Assembly (NCBI GenBank): GCA_017557785.1
Contig: JAFYYA010000115.1
Coordinates: 17,966-81,965 of the forward strand
DNA length: 64,000 nt
Direction of reading: 5' to 3'
From: Salinivirgaceae bacterium
GTDB lineage: Bacteria; Bacteroidota; Bacteroidia; Bacteroidales; SZUA-534
This document shows, one piece after another, positions 8,171-16,236 of the stretch. The translations under genes were made by a program, and so were the position numbers. A model generated the notes under the pieces. The model worked only from the letters and a program-made list of their open reading frames with translations, searched no databases and had not been told where the DNA came from. Position 1 is the stretch's first letter; every line of letters begins with the position of its first letter.

Positions 8171-10426
8171 TCAGCAGAATTTCACACCAACAAGCAGCAT
8201 GTCGTCGGTTTGGTGAATCATTTCGCCCGTAGGTGATGTGCGCCAGTCGTCGATGGCTTTTTCAATGGCGATTTTCTGCTGCGGGAATGGCTTATGGTAA
8301 TTAGCCATAATTAATTCGCGAAGTCGCGGTGCTGTGAATTTTGCGGCATCGTCATCGGCTTTAAACTGGTCGGTAATACCATCGGTGTAAAGGTAGACAA
8401 TGTCATTCGGCTCAATATCTATAATATTGTTTGTAAATGGCTTATTCACATTCATATTCGCACCAATCGGCATACGGTCGGCTTCAAACTGAAGCAACTC
8501 ACCGCGGCGAAGCAGCAATAGCGGCCTGAACGCACCGGCATACTGAAGACATTGTGCCTGAGTATCATAGACGCACAAGGCAATGTCCATTCCGTCCTGA
8601 TTTGTGTAATCGTCAGCTTTTTGGCGCAGCGATTCGCGCATTTTGGTTCGCAGACTATTGAGCAGTCTTGCGGGCGAAACTTCTGGGGCGTGCATGTTCG
8701 AACTTGCCACAAGGTCGTTGAGCATCGATATGCCCAGAATGCTTAGCAGTGCACCCGGAACACCATGACCGGTGCAGTCTGCAACGGCCAGAGCTTTGTA
8801 ACGGCCAATCTGTGTAGCCCAGTAAAAATCGCCGCTCACAATGTCGCGCGGACGGAAAATTATCATGCATTCGCCGAAAATCGAGTTCATCAGTTCGTCG
8901 TTTGGCATGGCAACATCCTGAATATGACGTGCATATCTGATTCCAGATATGATTTTTCGGTTTGCTTCGTTGATGAGTCGGTTGTGATCGAGCAGATTAC
9001 GTTGAGCCTGTGCAAGTTGCTGGTTCTTAGCGTCAAGCATCGCGTTTGTGTGTTTGCGTTTGATTGTGCTGATAAGAAAAAGTACCGCCAATACTGATAC
9101 CAGAACAAGTCCCACCAAAGTGACAATGATTATTCGCAGCTGAGTCATCTCTTTGATTTTGTGGGTCAGTTCGCGTTCGCGTTCTTCTAGCATCCGTCGG
9201 TTGATTTTGGCTGTATATTCAGTCGCAAACTGTGTCTGCATCAGTTTATACTGTTTGTTTTTTGAGTTTTCTCTCAATAAATCAGTGTATTGCCGATTCG
9301 AATAACGATAGGCTTCAGCGTAGTTGCCAATCGCCAGGTAGTAGTTTATTCGTGCCTGATAGAGCATCGGTAGGTTGGTTTCGCCACCGTCGTGTCTCAG
9401 TATTTCGGTTTCGGTTTCGTTGATGGCGGCATATGCCTTGGCGTACATCTTTTTCTGTATCAAATAGTTGATATATGCACTTTGTAAATCAATATATGCG
9501 AAATCGTAGCCATATTCATCAACATTTTTCATTCCAATCCGATAGTAGTATAGGCTGGAATCAAGAAGCTGTTTATTCCGTTTGCTGTCTAGTTTTGCTT
9601 CGCTGATATAAATGGAACTCAGTTTTGGCAGTGAATTGAGCTGGCCGCTAATGTCGCCGATGCTGTCGGCCAGCCTGAGCGATTCGAGCATCATCAGTTT
9701 GGCTTTTTGCAGAAGCACTAGATTGATGTCATTTTCTTGATTATGAAATCGTTCGAGCGCCGAATAGCCCAGCCCTGAATAATCGAAAATCATTCCGCGT
9801 CGGTTGCCGGTTCGGGTGTTTATTGCGAGTGCACGGTTATAGTATTCGTCGGCGATGTCGTAAGCCATGTTGCCAATGTTGAGAAAACCAAGATACTGGC
9901 AAACCCGCGACATGCGTGCGGAATCGCCCAAGCGCGAGTATATTTCAAAACTTTTCTGGTAGTACTCATTGGCCAGAATATAGCTCTCTATCGACATCAG
10001 CGTTGTGGCATAGTTCATATATGAAAATGCCAAGTCGGATTCACGGCCCAGTGAGTCCCAAATCTGAATGGCTTCCATCCGGTGGCTCATTGCGGTCATA
10101 AAATCGAGTTCGCAATGGCTTGCCCAGCTCAGGTTGTCGTGTGCGGATGCTTCGTAATAGGCAAGTTTTAATTGTTTGGCAAGGCTGAGTTCAATCTGCG
10201 CATATTTCTCAACAGTGTCAACATTGGGGTGTATGCTGCAGATCTCATTAAGTGTTTCGAGTTTTTCGGCATTGTCAGGCAGATTGCGGGCCACAAGCAG
10301 AAGACTGTCGGCATCTTGTGCCAAAAGGTTGGTTGACAGTGTAATCAAAATCAATACAGTCAACAAATTAGCCGATTTCCTAAAAGATGACAAGTTGATT
10401 TTTTTAAACAATTCAAATGTCGGCAT
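8171..10426 (-). CDS. TPR-repeat SpoIIE/PP2C serine phosphatase
   Basis: Predicted membrane-bound sensor phosphatase of the RsbU/SpoIIE class, which usually dephosphorylates an anti-sigma-factor antagonist. The 751-residue protein has an N-terminal signal or anchor ending LLAQ, tetratricopeptide repeats across about 35-410 (repeated alpha-helical units such as YYNRALAIN), a membrane segment at about 428-452, a coiled coil (about 455-500) and a C-terminal phosphatase domain from about 515. The metal-binding acidic motifs are present: DIVSGDFYW, ADCTGHGVPGA, YLYTDGITDQ and QTDDMLLVG. The periplasmic TPR and cytoplasmic phosphatase arrangement is common in Bacteroidota. No anti-sigma or STAS partner gene is adjacent, so its target is unknown. 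It lies among carbohydrate genes but there is no sequence evidence that it regulates them. Confidence 0.87.
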   Translation of the reverse strand: MPTFELFKKINLSSFRKSANLLTVLILITLSTNLLAQDADSLLLVARNLPDNAEKLETLNEICSIHPNVDTVEKYAQIELSLAKQLKLAYYEASAHDNLSWASHCELDFMTAMSHRMEAIQIWDSLGRESDLAFSYMNYATTLMSIESYILANEYYQKSFEIYSRLGDSARMSRVCQYLGFLNIGNMAYDIADEYYNRALAINTRTGNRRGMIFDYSGLGYSALERFHNQENDINLVLLQKAKLMMLESLRLADSIGDISGQLNSLPKLSSIYISEAKLDSKRNKQLLDSSLYYYRIGMKNVDEYGYDFAYIDLQSAYINYLIQKKMYAKAYAAINETETEILRHDGGETNLPMLYQARINYYLAIGNYAEAYRYSNRQYTDLLRENSKNKQYKLMQTQFATEYTAKINRRMLEERERELTHKIKEMTQLRIIIVTLVGLVLVSVLAVLFLISTIKRKHTNAMLDAKNQQLAQAQRNLLDHNRLINEANRKIISGIRYARHIQDVAMPNDELMNSIFGECMIIFRPRDIVSGDFYWATQIGRYKALAVADCTGHGVPGALLSILGISMLNDLVASSNMHAPEVSPARLLNSLRTKMRESLRQKADDYTNQDGMDIALCVYDTQAQCLQYAGAFRPLLLLRRGELLQFEADRMPIGANMNVNKPFTNNIIDIEPNDIVYLYTDGITDQFKADDDAAKFTAPRLRELIMANYHKPFPQQKIAIEKAIDDWRTSPTGEMIHQTDDMLLVGVKFC

Positions 10427-10502
10427 TTTTTTAATGCAACGAACATTTTTTTGAGATAAAGGATTTTATGAAACGCGACGAACATAAATCCGTATTTATC
10501 TT

Positions 10503-10534
10503 TTTGGCAGGTATCCTTTGTATGGATATTTTTG
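10503..10534 (+). promoter_or_regulatory. Promoter of the CotH-like gene
   Basis: TTTG (10503-10506), 20-base spacer, TATTTTTG (10527-10534): an exact fit to the Bacteroidota promoter. Transcription would begin near 10541, which places the earlier in-frame ATG at 10468 upstream of the transcript and supports the start at 10561. Confidence 0.75.
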
Positions 10535-10560
10535 CATTGAAAATGAAAAGTATGATTATT

Positions 10561-13500
10561 ATGCGTAAATATTTAATAATAAGTTTATTACTGATTGGTA
10601 CCATTGCTGCTAATGCGCAAGTGGTGATTAACGAGTATTGCTCGTCGTCAACTTCATTTTTAGATGAATATGGCGATAATGCCGATTGGATTGAGCTTTA
10701 CAACACGTCGACATCTGATGTCGACATAACAGGTTGGCATCTATCTGACAAGGCTTCGAAATTGGACAAATGGACATTCCCATCCTGTGTATTGAAACCG
10801 CATGAGTATTTGCTTGTATTTGCTTCAGGTAAAGATCTTTACGAGTATTCGAAGGGTGATAGCGTTTTTTATAGCCCGCTTATTGAAGCTACTGAAAAAT
10901 TCTCGTATGCTGTTGGTTCATCAGACATATCAACCGATTGGTACAAAGCCGATTATGATGATTCAATGTGGTCGATTGGCAATGGCGGAATTGGATACGG
11001 TACATCGTATGCCGCCACAAAGGTTCCTGAAGGTACAATATCTGTTTTTGTTCGCAAAAAGTTCAATGTCACTAATTTGAATACAATTAAAGAACTGATT
11101 CTCGATTTGGATTATGACGATGGTTTTGTGGTTTACATCAATGGGCATGAAGTGGCTCGCGAAAACCTGGGCTCTGCCGGTGAAATTACACCTTACGATG
11201 CAGTTACGCCAAACTATGTCAACCCGTTGCTTGCAAATGGCAGCTCGTTAGCGCGTTTTGACTTGTCAGGTAGTGTAAAGTATCTTGTTGATGGTGAAAA
11301 TGTTATAGCAATTCAGATTCACAATATCAGCAACACGTCGAGCGATTTGCTGCTCTATCCGTATCTGACGGCCGGCATGACCGTGAATGAAAACAAACAA
11401 TTAAGCGAACTTATTGATTTGAAGGTAAAAAGCAATACAAATTATTTCCACACTAATTTCAGTATTTCAGCCGATGGTGAGCCAATTTTCTTGACAGATG
11501 CATCGGGAAATATTGTGCACCAGACCGACAGTACCGTTGTGCCAAACGATGTGTCGCGCGGTCTTTCGCCCGATGGCAACGGCAATTGGGTGTTTTTTGC
11601 CGAACCAACACCAGGCTCGGCAAACACCACAAAAACATACGCAACAGCTAGAACCAACGAGATAACATTCTCTGTTGCAGGAGGTTTGCAATCGGCAAAG
11701 CAAACGCTGACATTGACTTCAGCCGCCGGAACGCCAATCTATTACACCACCGATGGCAGCGTTCCGACAACAAAATCAACACTTTATAAAGACGGCATTT
11801 CGATTGCAAAAACAACAGTTGTGCGCGCCATTGCGTACAGCGATGATCTTTTGCCAGGTCAGCCAGTCACACGCTCTTTTATTTTTCCAGGACGCAAAAT
11901 CGACTTGCCTGTCTTTTCTCTGACCACTGACCCCTACAATTTATATGATTATAACTACGGCATATACGTTGAAGGGCCTGATGCAGAATCGGCCGATCCG
12001 CATTTCGGGGCCAACTATCATAAGGATTGGGAGCGTCCAATGCACGTTGAGCTTTTCTGGACCGATGGCACTGAGTGGCTTGATCAGGATGCAGGTGTAA
12101 AAATAGCGGGAGCGTGGAGCCGCGCGCACGCGCAAAAATCGTTCGCCTTTCACGCTCGAAACGCTTATGGCAAAAATAGGTTCGACTGTAAGTTGTTTGA
12201 AAACAAAGATATATCGAGTTTTAAATCGTTCGTTCTGCGTAATTCGGGCAACGATTGGTACAATACAATGTTTCGCGACGCGCTCATTACAGGTTTGGTT
12301 CGCAACAATAATATTGATATTCAGGCATATCAGCCATCGGTTGTCTATTTGAACGGTGAATATTGGGGCATCCTGAACATTCGCGAGAAGATTAATGAGC
12401 ATTACGTGGCCAACAATTTTAATTATGTTGATGCCGATAATGTTGATTTAATGGAAGGTAGCGGCTCGGTGGTTCATGGCGATGAAACAAGTTACAACGA
12501 GCTAAAGAACTATATGAATTCGCACACAATGTCGAACAAAAGTTTTTACGAATACATAAAAACACAGATTGATATCGACGAATATATTGAGTATATGGTA
12601 CTCGAAATATATTGCAACAATGGCGACTGGCCGGGAAACAACAGCAAGTTTTGGCGTCAGAAAACCGAAAATGGCCGTTGGCGCTGGATTGCCTTCGATA
12701 CCGATTTCGGCTTCGGTCTATATTCTAACGGCTACGATGAAAATAAACTAGGTTCGTGCCTGAATGACAATTCTGGACCAGCGTTTTTTCTGAAAAAACT
12801 TTTGGCAAACACCGATTTCATGCGAGATTTTGTAAACCGCTTTGCCGACCGACTGAATCATGAATTCGATCCTTATGTTGTTAATTCGTTGATAGATAGC
12901 TTATCAGAAAATATCTCGGGCGAAATATCTTATCACATAAACCGTTGGCACAGCATTGGCAATTGGACTGGCAACATTGACCGTATGCGCACATTCGCCG
13001 ATGAACGGCCGTATTATATGCGGGATTTTATTCGTGACAATCTATCATCGGGTAAAGATGTGAGAATCACAGTCAATACAAACGACAGCAAGGCGGGGTA
13101 TGTCCAACTTAACTCTTTGACATTGAAAAGATTCCCGTGGAGCGGTATTTATTTCTCAAATGTTCCGGTGTCGTTAAGGGCGGTGGCGCGGCCGGGATTC
13201 AAGTTTGTACGCTGGGTTAATGGCGATGACCAAACGGTTGACACTCACGCAGGCATCAAGGTTACTTTGAGCAAGGCTTCGAAATACACTGCAGTTTTCG
13301 AATCTGATAATGATGTGTATAACAATCTGGTCATCAATGAGATAAACTTTAAATCAGCTGATGATTTTGATACCAAGGATTGGGTGGAGCTTTATAATAC
13401 AACTGCTGCGGCCATTAATATTTCGGGTTGGAAACTTGCAGGCGAGAATATTGCTGAAGCATTCACAATCCCTGTTGGAACCATCATTCCGCCATATGGA

Positions 13501-14121
13501 TATGTGGTTGCGTGCGCAAATCGCAACAAGTTGCTTAACCTGAATCCGGGCTTGCAGAATGTGATTGGCAATTTTGCTTTTCGCTTAAGTAGTTACGATA
13601 AGGTGCAATTGTTTGATTCAGAAGGTAATCTGATTGATGAAGTGGAATATAATACAAAAACGTGGGCTAATGCCGACGGCAACGGCTACACGCTGGCTTT
13701 GACCGATCCGTTTGCCGACAATGCCGCCCGCCGATTGTGGCATGCTGACGATTTGCACGGCACACCTGGTGCTGAAAATGGCTCATTTAGTCCTTCTCAC
13801 GAAGATTTCAGCATTGGTGACAACAGTTTCCGCGTTGACGTAGTAGAAGTGCCCGAGAAAGCAGTTTTTGCCGTCTGCCGGCCCAACCCGGTAACCGATA
13901 ATGCCGCTATTGTCTGGCAGCAGCCCACGGATGGTTTGGCTAGTGTTGATTTGTTCGATCTTCAAGGGCGGCATCTGGCTTGCATATGCAACCAGTGGTG
14001 CGCACAAGGTGAGCATAAGGCCGAATTTGGCGATGTCGCGAAAGGGTGGCAACCGGGTGTCTATTTCGCCAAAATCAGCATTGCTAATAGTCAGCCTGTG
14101 ATTATTAAAATCTTACGTTAA
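10561..14121 (+). CDS. CotH-kinase-family, lamin-tail-domain protein with T9SS sorting domain
   Basis: Large secreted protein (1186 residues). In order it shows a signal peptide (MRKYLIISLLLIG, cleaved after ANAQ), a lamin-tail domain (about 18-110), a galactose-binding-like jelly roll (about 115-275), a chitobiase C-terminal-type repeat near 400-440 (TPIYYTTDGSVPT), a CotH domain (about 450-830, with the active-site-like WIAFDTDFGFG), a GFKFVRW repeat near 885, a second lamin-tail domain (about 920-1035) and a T9SS C-terminal domain (RPNPVTDNA to the end). CotH proteins are atypical kinases in Bacillus; the function of the secreted bacterial versions with lamin-tail domains is not settled. 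The start at 10561 is fixed by the promoter just upstream and by the signal peptide; the ATG at 10468 would put 31 extra residues before it. Its stop overlaps the convergent protease gene by nine bases. Confidence 0.85.
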   Translation: MRKYLIISLLLIGTIAANAQVVINEYCSSSTSFLDEYGDNADWIELYNTSTSDVDITGWHLSDKASKLDKWTFPSCVLKPHEYLLVFASGKDLYEYSKGDSVFYSPLIEATEKFSYAVGSSDISTDWYKADYDDSMWSIGNGGIGYGTSYAATKVPEGTISVFVRKKFNVTNLNTIKELILDLDYDDGFVVYINGHEVARENLGSAGEITPYDAVTPNYVNPLLANGSSLARFDLSGSVKYLVDGENVIAIQIHNISNTSSDLLLYPYLTAGMTVNENKQLSELIDLKVKSNTNYFHTNFSISADGEPIFLTDASGNIVHQTDSTVVPNDVSRGLSPDGNGNWVFFAEPTPGSANTTKTYATARTNEITFSVAGGLQSAKQTLTLTSAAGTPIYYTTDGSVPTTKSTLYKDGISIAKTTVVRAIAYSDDLLPGQPVTRSFIFPGRKIDLPVFSLTTDPYNLYDYNYGIYVEGPDAESADPHFGANYHKDWERPMHVELFWTDGTEWLDQDAGVKIAGAWSRAHAQKSFAFHARNAYGKNRFDCKLFENKDISSFKSFVLRNSGNDWYNTMFRDALITGLVRNNNIDIQAYQPSVVYLNGEYWGILNIREKINEHYVANNFNYVDADNVDLMEGSGSVVHGDETSYNELKNYMNSHTMSNKSFYEYIKTQIDIDEYIEYMVLEIYCNNGDWPGNNSKFWRQKTENGRWRWIAFDTDFGFGLYSNGYDENKLGSCLNDNSGPAFFLKKLLANTDFMRDFVNRFADRLNHEFDPYVVNSLIDSLSENISGEISYHINRWHSIGNWTGNIDRMRTFADERPYYMRDFIRDNLSSGKDVRITVNTNDSKAGYVQLNSLTLKRFPWSGIYFSNVPVSLRAVARPGFKFVRWVNGDDQTVDTHAGIKVTLSKASKYTAVFESDNDVYNNLVINEINFKSADDFDTKDWVELYNTTAAAINISGWKLAGENIAEAFTIPVGTIIPPYGYVVACANRNKLLNLNPGLQNVIGNFAFRLSSYDKVQLFDSEGNLIDEVEYNTKTWANADGNGYTLALTDPFADNAARRLWHADDLHGTPGAENGSFSPSHEDFSIGDNSFRVDVVEVPEKAVFAVCRPNPVTDNAAIVWQQPTDGLASVDLFDLQGRHLACICNQWCAQGEHKAEFGDVAKGWQPGVYFAKISIANSQPVIIKILR

Positions 14122-14925
14122 TGGGCGGTCTTCGGGTATTGTCGGTTCCAATGGCTCAGTAGCAAGAATTTGTTGAACAGCCTTTACACATCCGAAGACA
14201 ACTACTACGCAAATAATCAAAATAATAGCGTGATTCATCGGACCGCCGAAGTATTCAGTTACCGATGCATTCATATCGCCGGCAAAATAGCCGATAAGGA
14301 AACCTGCTGTGTTGTTGGCCCAATGCATAAAAATACCAATCCAGATACTGCGCGTGCGCCAAAATAGCCAGCCAATGGCGCAACTGATGATGAATGCTGC
14401 AATGAACTGCCATGGATTCAGGTGCGCGATGCCGAAAACCACCGCCGACCAGATGATGGCCTTGCGTGGTTCGTAGCGGCGCAGAAGTGCTGCCAGAATC
14501 ATGCCACGGAAAACTATTTCTTCAAGCACGGGTGCGGCAATTCCGGCAGCCACGTATCCAAAAATGTCAAGCGATATTGCTTCGTTGAAGATGCGAGCCA
14601 CAAAATCGGGCATCGGAATCAGCGAGCAGAGTGATTCACTGATTATCGACAGCGCAAAAGTCATTACTAGGGCAATTGGGAATATTATTGGCTTGATTTT
14701 TCTTGTGTCACTAACTTTCAAATTCCAGATGACATACACTACTGCAATTGTGCCGACAAATTGCAGAATGTAGCCAAGCAATGTTATCCATGACTTGAAA
14801 GCCGGCGCAATACTCAGCAGAGCTGCGGTGACTATGGTTGCAGGAATTGTCATTGCAATTGTTATGCCCAAAATGGCGAACGCCTGACCGATTGTTATTG
14901 GGCGGTTTTCTGTTGTGTTTTCCAT
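14113..14925 (-). CDS. CPBP family intramembrane metalloprotease (CAAX/Abi type)
   Basis: Polytopic inner-membrane protein (270 residues, about eight segments) of the Rce1/CPBP family. The catalytic motifs are all there: EEIVFRGMI (EExxxR), FGIAHLNPW (FxxxH) and FMHWANN (HxxxN). Bacterial members include glutamic-type proteases linked to bacteriocin maturation or immunity and to signalling; no such partner genes are adjacent. The ATG at 14925 (MENTTENRP) is preferred, because the longer reading from 14985 would begin upstream of the likely -7 element. The 3' end overlaps the convergent CotH gene by nine bases, so no separate terminator can exist between them. Confidence 0.85.
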   Translation of the reverse strand: MENTTENRPITIGQAFAILGITIAMTIPATIVTAALLSIAPAFKSWITLLGYILQFVGTIAVVYVIWNLKVSDTRKIKPIIFPIALVMTFALSIISESLCSLIPMPDFVARIFNEAISLDIFGYVAAGIAAPVLEEIVFRGMILAALLRRYEPRKAIIWSAVVFGIAHLNPWQFIAAFIISCAIGWLFWRTRSIWIGIFMHWANNTAGFLIGYFAGDMNASVTEYFGGPMNHAIILIICVVVVFGCVKAVQQILATEPLEPTIPEDRPLT

Positions 14926-14973
14926 AATTCCCGGTTTTTTGTTTGACGTAAAACTCAAGTAATTGTTTGTGCA

Positions 14974-14981
14974 CAAATCTA
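14974..14981 (-). promoter_or_regulatory. Possible -7 element for the CPBP protease
   Basis: Minus-strand TAGATTTG fits TAnnTTTG and lies about 49 bases before the ATG at 14925. No TTTG is seen at the proper -33 distance, so this is a weak call. Confidence 0.35.
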
Positions 14982-14996
14982 TCAAAACAAAACAAA

Positions 14997-15028
14997 AAAA
15001 CGGTTCCGTTTTTCATTGGAACCGTTTT
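14997..15028 (-). terminator. Terminator downstream of the esterase gene
   Basis: Eleven-base perfect stem AAAACGGTTCC / GGAACCGTTTT with a ten-base loop and a T-rich exit on the minus strand (A-rich at 14982-15000), 24 bases past the stop of the gene ending at 15052. Confidence 0.8.
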
Positions 15029-15051
15029 GTAGCATTATTATTTATTGCGGA

Positions 15052-16014
15052 TTATTTCTTTGCCGCACGCGCTTCGTTAAGGAAGTTGACCACTTTGGCC
15101 AGATTCTCTTTTGAATACATATTAAATCCGTGTCCGCCTTCTTCAACCGGGATGAAGTCTGTCTTCACGCCTTTGGCTTTCAGTGCGTTGTAGAACATCT
15201 CGCCTTGGCAGAACGGCACCACATTGTCTTTCTTGCCGTGGCACACGATCAACGGCGGGTCAGAAGGGTCGATGTAGGCAGTTGCACTCAAAGCTTTGTA
15301 ACGGTTTTCGTTGCCTTCGCGCGGAACACCCAAAACAACTTCTTCGGGCGATGTCGGCATTTTCATCGATTCGCCGCAATCCATATGCTGCAAGTCAACC
15401 GGCCCTGACCAGTCGCAAGCTGCGTCAACGCTGCTGCTGAAGTTGGTGAATTGACCAACGTTGCCTTCAAGGTCAACCTTGTAGCCGTCAACGTCGGCAA
15501 CCTTCTCGTTGCGTGTGGTGGCTGCAAGCGATGCCAAGTGTCCACCCGATGAGAAGCCCGATGTTGCAATGAACGAAGTGTCGAATTTGTACTTGTCGGC
15601 ATTGCCGCGTACAAAGCGGATAACAGCCTTAATATCGTTTATCTGTGCAGGATATTTGGCATCGCCGCTCGAACGGTGGTTAGGAGTTACAACAGCATAG
15701 CCGGCATCGAGTAGGGCGGCGCAGATGGTGTTAAGATCGGCCGCACCCTTCGAGTTATTGCTGAACCAAGCGCTTCCGTAGATGTGGATAACCACCGGAT
15801 AGCTCTCTTTCACTTCTTTAGGCAGGTAGATGTCGAGGTTGTGATAAACTTCATTGTCGCCGGCGTAGTTGATGTTGAGGAACTTTTGCGAGTAACGCAT
15901 AGTGTCGGTGCTGTTCTGGTTTCCGCCAAAGCCACCGAATCCGCCGCCAGGCATTTGTGCAAAGCCAGCTATGCTCAATAGCCCGGCTGCAAGTGTGAGT
16001 CCAAGTTTTTTCAT
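15052..16014 (-). CDS. Secreted alpha/beta-hydrolase (esterase/BD-FAE-like)
   Basis: Predicted carbohydrate or acyl esterase (320 residues). The signal peptide ends FAQ and is followed by a short Gly-rich stretch (GGGFGGFGG). The alpha/beta-hydrolase core shows an oxyanion-type segment HIYGSAWFS (77-85, a degenerate HGGG), the nucleophile elbow GFSSG with Ser155, Asp263 in HGKKDNVVP and His295 in EGGHGFN, a complete Ser-Asp-His triad. This arrangement is typical of acetyl-xylan and feruloyl-type esterases found in xylan loci, and the neighbouring GH43, GH127 and sugar-binding genes fit that role; the true acyl group is inference. It has its own terminator and a possible promoter (16047-16054), so it is likely transcribed alone. 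Confidence 0.83.
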   Translation of the reverse strand: MKKLGLTLAAGLLSIAGFAQMPGGGFGGFGGNQNSTDTMRYSQKFLNINYAGDNEVYHNLDIYLPKEVKESYPVVIHIYGSAWFSNNSKGAADLNTICAALLDAGYAVVTPNHRSSGDAKYPAQINDIKAVIRFVRGNADKYKFDTSFIATSGFSSGGHLASLAATTRNEKVADVDGYKVDLEGNVGQFTNFSSSVDAACDWSGPVDLQHMDCGESMKMPTSPEEVVLGVPREGNENRYKALSATAYIDPSDPPLIVCHGKKDNVVPFCQGEMFYNALKAKGVKTDFIPVEEGGHGFNMYSKENLAKVVNFLNEARAAKK

Positions 16015-16046
16015 ATTTTAAATGTTTAAGTGTTTTTATCGCACAA

Positions 16047-16054
16047 CAAATTTA
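16047..16054 (-). promoter_or_regulatory. Possible -7 element for the esterase gene
   Basis: Minus-strand TAAATTTG fits TAnnTTTG about 33 bases before the ATG. The -33 element is not convincing. Confidence 0.35.
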
Positions 16055-16119
16055 GCAATCGTTCCAACAAATTGAACCATTTATTAACGGTTTTGTTTTT
16101 ATTGTTGAAATGTCTGCTC

Positions 16120-16144
16120 GTGTAGCAAGCTTTAGCTTGCGCAA
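16120..16144. repeat. Short palindromic dispersed repeat, copy 1
   Basis: The 25-base element contains GCAAGCTTTAGCTTGC (16125-16140), a near-perfect hairpin. It shares GCTTnAGCTTGCGCAA with a second copy at 17810-17834. Both copies sit just past a terminator hairpin. Confidence 0.5.
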
Positions 16145-16168
16145 TCATACAGCTTCAAACAAAAAAAA

Positions 16169-16193
16169 GCCCTGCAGACTTTGTCTGCAGGGC
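16169..16193 (-). terminator. Terminator downstream of the T9SS jelly-roll gene
   Basis: Perfect 11-base stem GCCCTGCAGAC / GTCTGCAGGGC with a TTT loop. On the minus strand it is followed by eight T (A run 16161-16168). Confidence 0.88.
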
Positions 16194-16236
16194 CAATGTG
16201 TTATCAACAGTTAAACTATTAAAATTTACTTGTTAA

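Noticed and set aside
10468-10560. Longer start for the CotH-like protein
   Set aside because: The consensus promoter at 10503-10534 lies inside this stretch and the signal peptide starts at 10561.
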